From the NCBI RefSeq assembly GCF_963678635.1, contig NC_087068.1, positions 496,001-560,000 of the forward strand: a DNA stretch of 64,000 nucleotides. Direction: 5' to 3'. Below are positions 54,661 through 64,000 of this stretch, one piece after another. Below the pieces are notes generated by a model, which had not been told where the DNA came from, did not search any database, and worked only from the letters and a program-made list of their open reading frames with translations. The stretch comes from Symsagittifera roscoffensis. Its lineage: Eukaryota > Xenacoelomorpha > Acoela > Convolutidae. Numbering within the stretch: position 1 is the stretch's first letter; each line of letters begins with the position of its first letter. The position numbers and the translations under genes are program-made.

Positions 54661-57600
54661 GTACTGGGACAACACTGAATAGTCTTGGGACGGTAGAGAG
54701 AAAGTCTTGGAACAGTATTAGGAAGGGGGTACTACAAGAGTACTAAGTTAGGTTGAAGTAACCAATTATAACAACACATTCCCTATCCTAACCTAACACA
54801 TATAAGTTTTCAAAAGTTTAAGAAAAATTGTTTTTAGCGAATTGTCAATTTCTTTTTACTTAGAGTTTTTAACCTTAGAGCAGAAATTTTATAGATAATA
54901 ATACTGTAAATAATAACAATTGTAAATAATGAGGCGGAGCAGGGTACCGGTAGCTGAAAAAAGATCTACCGAAGCAAAATATAATTCGTCGCTACGCAAA
55001 GCAACATCAATGGGTCCGAAGATAACAAAGAAGAGCTTTTCAGTTAACATGGTCAGTACAAGGAGTACAACGGAGAACAGAGCAAAAGAGGGCACAGAAG
55101 GGGAACGAGTAGAACCCACCATCGAGATTGATCTAGAGACACCCGATCAAAGTGTGGATGAAACAGGGAAAATTGCGACGGAGTCAACTCCAATGCCCAA
55201 TGCAGAAGAACCAAACCCGAAACCCATAGAGTTCTCACCAATAGACAATGTGGAAGATGCAATAGGCAACACCGAAGAAACGGTGAAAGAAGACTCTCAA
55301 GTAAAAAAGACATCTTTTACAGAAAGGTTGGCGATGATGGTCGGAATAAAAACGAAAGAAAACATGACTGAAGAACCAAAAGCTGAAAGAGGACGAACAT
55401 TTGGGACAGTGAGCACGAAGACGACAGACGACAGAAGCCAATCCAAGAGAGGAACAGACTAAAGCAGAAGCTACGGCCAAAGACAGACCGACGGCTGACC
55501 ATGATGAGGCTACTATTGAGCTAGGTGACTTGATGGCGAAACTGAATCAGATCGACAAAAAACTGAAGCACAGCGAAGAGGACAGAGAGGTGATAAGAAA
55601 AGAATTAAGATACAACAAACACGAGTATCTGGATAGTTATTTTAACCTGGCTAAGGCAACAGATGAGAGACTCAAGGAGATGTCAGACAAGGTAGAAGCC
55701 ACCAATGAAGAACGAGATAAGAACATCAAAAAAGATATGCAACAGTTGAAAAACCGATATGATGATGTCAACAGCCAATTAGGTAGCCTGGAAAAGAGAA
55801 TGGACACAATGAGCAAGAATCAGGCAGAAAGTTCGTGTGCAATACAGGCGAAATTGGATGCAATCTTGAGAAATTCTACTTCACAAGAAAGACCGGCAGC
55901 GGATCGTACGCAAGGCACCAGAGTTGACTTTGTGGAACCACAAAGGAACAAACGGCAATCGACACCGTTGCCCTTAACCCGGGACACGGTGAGCATAGCA
56001 CCAACAGCTGCCGGTCCAACAGCTGCGAAAACAATAATGAAGAATGGAACGTCGAGTACAACGACTGGTCCGGGGGACTCAACAACTAACAGCAACGCAG
56101 GACCGGATGCTATGACATGGGCAAACACTTGGGAAATGATGAATAGAACTCTAGAGGCCTTCGCCACAAGGAACACCGACTCGAATGATAGAAGAGAGGG
56201 AAAATCCAGAAAAACATTCAAGAAGCCAAAAGAATTCAAAGATGACTCTGATGGATGCATTGATACTTGGGTGGAAGTGATGAGACTACACCTAGAACAG
56301 GACAACTTGAACGATGAAAGACAAGCATGCACAGCCATACTCAGCAATTTAGAAGGCACGGCATTAAAATGCGTGGTTGCGAAGAAAGAAGAAGAACGCG
56401 ATACCGCGGACAAAATCTTTGAAATAATGTTGAATAGATTCGGCTCAGGCATGAAGGGTCATCAAGCGATGATGCGATTTGAAAAAAGGAGACAGAGAGA
56501 TGACGAATCGATAGACAGGTTCCTAGATGATCTCGAGAGCTTGAGAAGAAGGAGTGACCCAGAAGAATCTACCAATAGAAGAAACTTCAGCATAGCCTCA
56601 AAGTTCATTGATGGGGTAAAGAGTGATGACTTGAGAACGATGTTAGCAACGTATTACACATTGTCGAAAGATAGTGCGCCAACTCCAGAAGAGATGAGGC
56701 AGAAGTCAAGAGAATACATGCTGATGAAACCCAAGAAATACTCGTACTCAGACAACAGGAACACCCAAGGGGGGAGTCAGCCACAAAGGTCGTCATGGTA
56801 CAAACCTAGAGATGACATGGACAAACGCAGGTCGTGTGCTAACTGCGGGTCAGTTGATCATCATGTGGCGGATTGCACGACATACAAACAGGGCATGAAG
56901 AGTTTGGGATATGCACCCGATGAGGAAGATATGAGCCAGATGGAAGAATACGAGTTCTATAGTGGCTTGATCATCAAAATAGGTGCGAGATGCTTCTTCT
57001 GTAACCACGAGGGGCACTTCAGGATGGACTGTCCGTTGTTCTGGGAAGCGGTCAAGAATCAGAGTCATCCAAAGCACAAGTTGGCATTGGCAGCAGTGCA
57101 GAACCAGAGAAACAGACAGGGTGAATTTGAGACGAAAAAACTCGAGGGACCAAATGTAGAGCTACCAACGAAAACAGTGAAAGCTGTAACACAATGTGGT
57201 AGTGCAGCAGAAGCCACGGCGAAGAAAGCCCCAGAAATAGATTACGAGAAGGCGGCAGCGGAGGCCATCAACAAAGTGAAGCAGGATCTGGCTGCGAAAG
57301 AAATAGAGCAACGACTAAAACTGGAGATCGAAAGAAAGAATTTCAACGAAGCATTAACCGGATCAAACCCAACACCAGAGGCCGTATCAGGCTCAACAAA
57401 GACCGGGAATTGTAACACTGTAAAAATGGTGACGGGAAAGCCATTAGGCATTTCGAAAATCGGGGCTAGAATAATGTCGATAATCACAGTGGGCGGCCAC
57501 GAGGTAACCAGAAACTTGAGCGAACCGAGCGACCAGACAATAATGCACATTGACGTGTACGCAGATTACTTCAGTTGTATAAGCCCACAAACGACTTCTA

Positions 57601-60600
57601 GGGCGTTGAGAGCACTACTCACGAGAGGGGGCAGCAATTCGGTACGTGTTGATAATAGGTATACTGAAGCTTATGGTCCACACGAGGTGATGCTAAATAT
57701 AGATGGGATCAACATCTATACCAGAACGATGATAACATGTGACGAAGACCTAATTGGGCAAATCTACGTAGGGAAAGAAGAATTGAAAGTGAGATCGATT
57801 GGACACTGCGCCATGCTTGAAGAAGATGCAATGCACATTGGGACAGAGGCAGATGTGACAGGGCACGTGCTAGACATAAGTGGCAAGAAGACTCAGTTAC
57901 GTGGGTTACTTGACACAGGAGCGGTCTTGAGTGTCATACCAATCGAAACTTGGGAACGAATGGGCTTCAACAAAGATGACTTGATAGATTCGAGAATACG
58001 GTTGTCGGCTGCGAACAAAGGAGCCCTGCGCGTGTTAGGCAGAACGCCGATAATAGCGCTCAATCTGGGGGAACGTAACCTGTGGATGAGTTTTCTTGTA
58101 GTAGAAAACCTAGATGAATCTGACCAATTCATTTTGGGCAGAGACTTCATCAGGAATTTCGACGTAACGATTGATCTAAATAACGCAATGTTCAGGATAC
58201 GGAACCCGGATAGGAGGTACGCAATCAAACCGGTAAATTTAATAATGGCAAATGAAAACAAAGCACCGGTATTCTTGAGTAGGAGGGTGAGGCTAAAAGC
58301 TAATGAAGCGGCAATCGTAAGCTTGAGGATGAAAAATTACAATGAACTAAGTGACAACAAGCAAGTGTGTATAGTTCCGAATCCTAATAGTCAAAGTGCT
58401 GCTGTTTTAGGAAGATCATTCTCGATAACGAAGATTGGCCTCTGCGTCAGTGTCTTGTTGAATACCCTTGATATACCGATCACGATACAGAGAGGGAGGA
58501 AACTGGGATATGCTTTACCGGTTAAAACTCGATTTGAAACGATTGAGAACTCAAAACAAAATGAAGTTGTTGATTGTCCCAATCACAGGGACAAAATTTG
58601 TATCTTGAGACGATTGCAGAAAATAAAAGATTCATCAGGTCTTATTAAATCACTTAAGTCAGAAACGGACGATGGGCTGTCGAGCTGTTCGAACTTTCCA
58701 GAGCGACCCACACTAGATGAAATGCAGACTGATAAACCGGTGCTGCCGGAGATTGAACATTTAAGGGGCAAACTGAAAGATGAACAGCTCGAAGCCATCA
58801 AGGAAGTACTAGAGCGGAACGAGGAAGTTTTTTCGAGGCATAAGGCGGATATCGGGTGTTGTAATTTTGTTGAGCATGAAATAGAATTAGAGGAAAACGC
58901 GGTACCACACAGGGAGGGGGCGAGGCGAATGACCCCACACAAATCAGACGCGTGTAGAAAAGAAATCGAAAAGTTACTAGAGTATGACATGATAGAACCA
59001 TCGAAGTCACCGTGGGCGTGTGGAGTAGTGATGGCAAAAAAGAAAGGCGACCAGTTGAGGTTTTGTTGTGACTTTCGATACCTGAACTCCGTCACGGTGA
59101 AGGATGCCTATCCCATACCTAGGATTGATGAGAGCCTCTCGAAGTTAGGTGATGCAAAATTTTTTACGACCCTTGATTTAGGCTCGGCCTTTTGGCAGGT
59201 ACCACTACGGAAGCAGGACAGGGACAAGACAGGGTTTGCCTGCGAGTTGGGTCTGTTTCAATGGAAACGGATGCCGTTTGGACTTTGCAATGCCACAGCC
59301 ACGTTTCAGCGATTGATGGCACACGCGCTGATAGGCGTAACAAAAAAGTATGGCAATCTGGTAATGTGCTACGTGGATGACGTGGTAATAGCAACGCCAA
59401 CACTAGAAGACCACATTGAGAGACTTGACGAGGTGTTCGCGTGCATGAAAAGATCGGGGCTAAAGTGTAAACCATCAAAGTGCGAGATACTCAAGGACTC
59501 AATTAAATACTTGGGCAGGATGGTAGACAAGCACGGCATCAGACCTGATCCAGACGCCGTGGAGGCAGTCCTAACCTGGAAGTCACCAAAGACGGAACAC
59601 CAGTTGATGAGCTTCCTGGGCTTCGCTAACTACTACAGAGAGTTCATCAAAGGCTACGCGGACAAGGTGTACCCGATGCAACAATTGATGAGGCACAAGG
59701 GCAAGAAGTTCACATGGAACAACGCAGCAGAGGATGCATTCCAGAGGATAAAGAATGCGCTATGTGAGGCACCAGTACTGGGGATGCCGACTGAGAAAGG
59801 GATGTACGTGCTGGACACGGATGCGTCGGTAGTTGCGATTTCAGGAATCCTCCATCAAGAACAAGAGTGGAATGAGAAAACAGTCTTGAGACCAATAGCT
59901 TACGGGAGCAAAGTCCTGAGTGACACGGAAATGAAGTACGGAGCACCGAAGGCAGAGATGTTCGCGGTGGTTACCTTTGTTGAAAAGTACAGGGCGTACC
60001 TGGGCAGTGAGCCATTTAAGTTGCGAGTCGACAACCGAGCACTAAGCTGGCTGAAAACGTACTCGATGGACCAGAGTTACATCGGGAGGTGGATAGTTCG
60101 CCTAGACGGATACAATATGATAATTGAGCATAGAACACGAGACAAACATCAGAATGCCGACAGCTTGAGTAAGAAGACGGAGTTCTACGAGAGACAAGAA
60201 CAAAGAGAGGCGGACAGACCTGAGATCAAAGATGGCTTCTCCTTCATGGACAAGGAAACGTACGACAGTCTTCCACTCACGAGATGGCTGGACAAATCAG
60301 GCAAACCGATTGAAGATCACCCGGAATTACCTAAAGAACATCCAGAAAAGACCATCTTGAAGAAAAGCAGAAGGATTCCGGTAGGAACAATGCTCAAGTC
60401 CAAGATCGTGAGGGAAACGCTCAAGGCAAAAGGTTATGACCTCAACCAGGTGGAGGCGGGAACTGCCCGAATAGGTGAAGACTTAATGAGGCTGCTTGAG
60501 AAACTATCGGATGACAAACCCGTGATCCAGGAGAAGGGTCAAGAGGAACCGGAAGTCACCATACTTCGGAAACAAGAGACAGTGAATAATACTGACTCCT

Positions 60601-63117
60601 CAACAGGGAGCGTGGCTGATAGCAAGGACGTCGTGCGGTCACTAGTTGACAAAAACCCCGAGGACATTCTGGAACAGACCAAGGTTAGGAAAAAGAAAGT
60701 GGCGTTCAAAGAAGAGGCTGAACACCTGGGACTAGATCAAGAGTCCGGGGAGTGGTCCAGGTTCATGGAAGAAGAAGGAACCGGAGAAGGGAAATTGTCC
60801 GGGGAGCGTGAAGATTGGGATAAAGATTCGGATGAGAGCAGTGAAGACCAGGACAGTCTAAGCATGATATTGGCGGAAGAGAAGATAAGACAACACGACA
60901 GGGAGTTACAGACGGATCCATCTTCAGGAACGTACAATCTGGACACACAAGAGGTACGAGGTGGTGAAGAACTTGAGAAAATTGCGGTTTCAAGAAAGCC
61001 ATTCAGGGAACTATCGTGCAACTCAAACGTCAGAACGAATCTGGTACCAGAAGACGACATGAAAATCGTGAAAAGGATGATATGCGTGAAACTGAGTGAT
61101 GACATCCACAACCCTGGTGAGATGAATGGACAGATCATGGCGCTAAAGGAGCATGTCAAGGCGAGATATAGGCTGTCAGACTTAATAAGAGCCCAGAAGA
61201 ATGACAAAATGACAAGTAATCTCTCCAAATGGATCCAGTCGGGGGTCAAGGAGAAAGGGGAACTTGAGGAGGACAGCTACAAGATCTTGAGCCAGTTCTA
61301 CAAAGAAAGGAAAGACTTACTTTATCACACAGCTGATGGGGTGGTAGCGTGCAAAAGGAGATATGAGGAAAAGGTATTACACAAACGCAACCTCATCATA
61401 CTACCACAGTTGTATCAAACGGAGGTGCTGTTCAGATCACACGACCAGATGGGGCACCAGGGGATAGATAAAGTATAACAAAGGATACTTCATAGGTTTG
61501 ATTGGCCGGGAATGAGAATAGCTTGCGAGAGATGGGTGAATGCCTGCCTAGCATGCCTTCAGGTAAAAGACCCAAGAAAGATGAAGTTTCCCCTCAAGTC
61601 TGTCGAGAGTTCGGAATTCAATGAAGTGGTGCAGATAGACCATCAGAAAATCTGCATGACGGAGTCGGGTTATAACCAAATACTGGTTATAATAGATCAC
61701 TTCACAAAGTTGGCGGAAGCGGTTCCGTGCCAGACAGCCTCAGCCGAGGAGACATGTGATCACCTGATAACGCATTGGATATCGCGGTATGGTTGTCCGA
61801 TGACGTTCCAGTCGGACAACGGCAAAGCTTTTGTGGGGCACTTGACGAAAGAATTGATGAAGAGATCGCATATTGCTCAAGCACACTCGACGACCTATCA
61901 TCCACAGACCAATGGGTTGGTAGAGAGACAGAACAGGACACTGGTCAACATGTTAAGGGTGTACTGCTCAAGATACATGACGGACTGGGACAAATACCTG
62001 CCACAGGTAGTAGGAGCATACAACAGTACGCAGCACTCAACGACGGGCATCAGTCCTTTTATGATGTTGACGGGCAGGGAGAGGGCAATGCCTCTAACAT
62101 TCTTCTACCCAGAATACGAGGGGAAGAAGACGTCGCCTCAGGCATATGTGAAGGAAGCGATCAAAAGACAACAAGAGCTAAACGAGCTATGCAGGAGGAA
62201 CACGGCGCAAGCACAAATGAGACAACGCAAGAAATATGACGAGAAATTACAAGCGAGCCCATATGAAGTGGGCCAGTGCGTGTGGGTCTTCCAAAATGTC
62301 ATACCGCCCAAGGGAACAAAGAAATTACTCAAGAAGTGGAGGGGACCATTCATGATAACGGAAGTACATCAACAAGGACGGTTCTACCGCTTGAGTACTG
62401 GGCGAGCAGCACATTACGAGAATCTGAAGCCTCACGTCCCGTCCCCGGAAGACTGGTGCCTACCGAAAGACATGGAGGGTCTCGAGTACCTGGTGGTAGA
62501 ACCAGCGTGTGAGGTGAATGAGAAGGGCACCAGGGAGAAAAATGATGGCAATAAAAACTTGAGCTTGGACGACAATGAAAAGATAGAGGTGGAGTCTGAA
62601 GCAGGATCGTTTGCAGAAGAAGACTGGAACGACCCGGAGGTGCCGAAGTGGATGGAGCCAGATCGACCAATATCACCGGGAACCAGAACTGGCAATCGTA
62701 AACGGACGGGTATGAGATACAACAGATACGGGGATGACTTCTTGATTGACAAGATACAGCCAGACAAATTGGGCGAGGAATTACTGAGTGCAGGCGAACT
62801 GGAAGCCGAAGAGGAATGGCAGGTCATTGATGATGGAGGACACTATCCGCAGGAAGATTATTCGACACCAGAAATGGAGACGGACCTCGAACAGAGCGAG
62901 ATAGAGAGGAGGGAGAACACGAACTTGAGGATACTAGAGTGGGTACGCGACGTCAAAGACGAAGGCCATGGAGGACAGAGTATCCAGCAAGTCGACGTGT
63001 CAGCGGAAAAACACAAGAAGTCAGAAGACCCTCTCTTCGGCTGGACGGCGACAGACAGGCCGCTGGACATTCCACCGGACAATTCAGACCCGACAACATC
63101 GACGGGGACGTCGATAA

Positions 63118-63157
63118 ATATTTTTGTCCGGGGAGTGGGGGTAGGACTTACCCACAC
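63118..63157 (+). promoter_or_regulatory. Conserved 40-nt purine-rich hairpin in E3
   Basis: Identical to 32,057-32,096 of E1 on the coding strand, including every third codon position through IFVRGVGVGLTHT. Contains GTCCGGGGAGTGGGGG and a 9-bp stem with one mismatch. Confidence 0.55.
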
Positions 63158-63289
63158 CGAAAATTTGATGATAAAGAAGCTCAAGGAAGTGAGAGAAACA
63201 AGCGAATTGGAACTGGAAGAAGAAGAGCCAGAGCCTAACATAGGCCGGAATTTCAAAACGAAATTTGAAATACCCAATCAGTACTCGGA

Positions 63290-63737
63290 AAACATCATGG
63301 TAACAGATAGTGACTTCATCCTGTCAAACAGAACGGGCGCGATCTGCATCACGGCAGACATGAGTTTCAAATCAAGACTGGAAGCTGACTTCAAGAGAGA
63401 ATACCAGAACGTAGAGTTTCTGTTCAGACAGAGACCAGGACTGGGAGGGATGGCAGCGCTCCCACCATCAGTAGCACAAGTCCCGGGGAAATACCTGTGC
63501 TTCCTAGTGACGAGGGTCAATGACAGGAACACAATTGATCCCGAACACGTGATGTTGGCGCTAACAAGACTACGAGACTTCATGATTGAAAGAGGGATAA
63601 CAGAGGTCTCAATGCCGGTGTATGACCCAAACAGGGGCAAACTGAGCCCAAGGGAATTGTACGCTATCCTACATGTGGTCTTTGCAGAAACTGAGATAAT
63701 GGTGTATCTTCATAAGAAGTACTACTTGAGCATCGCC
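63290..63737 (+). other. Macrodomain (OARD1/TARG1-like) at the end of E3 gag-pol
   Basis: Same arrangement as in E1: VTDSDFILSNR, ICITADMSFKSRLEADFKR, PGKYLCFLVTR, LRDFMIERGITEVSMPVYD and a final strand before HKKYYLSIA. The GxG loop and the OARD1 catalytic Asp position are replaced in the same way as in E1. Both elements keep the fold but not the active site, which points to a conserved non-enzymatic or altered role. Confidence 0.75.
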
Positions 63738-63740
63738 TGA

Positions 63741-64000
63741 GTCGGGTACACGGGGGTATCGAGCCGGGTGTGAGGGAGGAGTCTTGAGCTAGGTACTGGG
63801 GTACAAAACAGGTAAGGGATCTTAGGGGTGATTGGCATGACAATAATTATTTTAAATGATTGATGGTGCTAAAACATAAAATGTATCTGCATCATAAAAT
63901 GTACATAAAATGTATCTGCATGTATCTTTTTAGAATATTTCAAATGAACTATTTTAGTAGGGCGAAAAAGAGGGGGTTTTTATCATAAAAGTAATGGGGT
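63741..64000 (+). other. E3 sequence after gag-pol, cut by window end
   Basis: 260 bp without an ORF, including a run of AAAATGTATCTGCAT repeats (63,878-63,925). It corresponds to the E1 gag-pol/ORF2 spacer; the next ORF would start outside the window. Confidence 0.6.

Larger units (their letters stand above)
52610..54928 (+). other. E3 5' leader
   Basis: About 2.3 kb before the gag ATG. It contains a 69-bp direct duplication, a (TA)n tract near 53,817-53,835 and a 15-bp minisatellite. An 86-codon ORF at 53,010-53,270 spans the 69-bp duplication in frame, but nothing else supports it as coding. The TCCGGATT motif of the E1 leader is not repeated here. Confidence 0.7.
54929..63740 (+). pseudogene. 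E3 gag-pol polyprotein with C-terminal macrodomain
   Basis: ATG 54,929 (MRRSRVPVAEKRS). The frame runs to 55,462 and resumes one base shifted; the shift lies near 55,445-55,460. It is then open to a TAA at 61,476-61,478, where E1 has a Tyr codon (GIDKVY), and continues in the same frame to 63,740. Domains: helical N-terminus; Gag domain (56,215-56,680); zinc knuckles CANCGSVDHHVADC (56,836) and CFFCNHEGHFRMDC (56,991); protease LLDTGAVLSV (57,907); RT 59,030-59,640 with YVDD at 59,371; RNase H from VLDTDASVVAISG (59,808); acidic insert 60,190-61,310; integrase zinc finger around the stop, core D (IDHQ), D (QSDNG), E (GLVERQ) to 62,000; GPY/F KKWRGPF (62,335); acidic linker; macrodomain. About 2937 codons in total. 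Both lesions are single-base-scale. Confidence 0.92.
51702..64000 (+). mobile_element. E3: second giant Ty3/gypsy element, truncated by the window edge
   Basis: 5' LTR, candidate primer site, 2.3-kb leader with tandem repeats, gag-pol with macrodomain. Gene order and protein sequence parallel E1, at clearly diverged identity. Accessory ORFs like E1 ORF2-ORF4 would lie beyond 64,000 if present. One frameshift and one nonsense codon in gag-pol. Confidence 0.88.

Noticed and set aside
55440-55465. Programmed gag frameshift in E3
   Set aside because: E1 reads through the equivalent region in one frame and no slippery heptamer is evident; a simple indel explains it.
55820-63640. Minus-strand ORFs opposite E3 gag-pol
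   Set aside because: Antisense shadows; the plus strand carries the retroviral domains.

Overview
The window is from an invertebrate animal nucleus. It is AT-rich outside the mobile elements, with spliced host genes, satellite DNA and several classes of eukaryotic transposons. The one confidently named host gene is SNAPC1 (snRNA-activating complex subunit 1, minus strand, about 16.3-18.1 kb), recognised from two exons with good splice sites. I cannot place the species.

Layout. 0-2.4 kb: the edge of a dispersed repeat, then a 98-bp satellite with a 679-bp higher-order period. 2.9-5.1 kb: two exons of an unrecognised gene, and the 3' tail of a non-LTR retrotransposon, part of which is duplicated. 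5.07-9.74 kb: a decayed Ty1/copia element with about 245-bp LTRs and a 5-bp target duplication. 10.3-15.3 kb: exons of another unrecognised gene, a degenerate non-LTR endonuclease, a divergent satellite of about 160-bp monomers and a tRNA-like SINE. 16.3-18.7 kb: SNAPC1 with a hAT-type MITE in its intron, then a foldback element. 19.1-20.3 kb: more of the 160-bp satellite and the 3' end of an old plus-strand LTR element. 20,375-44,851: a giant minus-strand Ty3/gypsy retrotransposon (called E1) inserted inside that old LTR. 44.85-51.65 kb: the rest of the old LTR, satellite, a duplicated block holding a possible exon, and another LTR fragment. 51.7 kb to the window edge: a second giant element of the same family (E3) on the plus strand, cut off by the window.

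E1 is the main discovery candidate. It is about 24.5 kb with 937-bp LTRs that differ at nine positions. Its coding order is gag-PR-RT-RNaseH-IN with a C-terminal OARD1/TARG1-like macrodomain, then an ORF with a coiled coil and an SGNH esterase domain (ORF2), a 46-codon basic ORF, a roughly 1540-aa ORF with a degenerate SGNH-like N-terminus and an SV40-type nuclear signal (ORF3), and a roughly 757-aa orphan ORF (ORF4). The downstream ORFs are joined by stop-start overlaps (ATGA, TGATG, then a 20-nt overlap). The 5' leader carries about ten copies of a TCCGGATT-core motif. A 40-nt purine-rich hairpin that resembles the 3' polypurine tract is perfectly conserved between E1 and E3 inside the macrodomain-encoding part. 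E1's gag-pol is broken by short indels, several in homopolymers. E3's gag-pol has one frameshift and one nonsense codon. Both may be dead copies, or the indels may be assembly errors.
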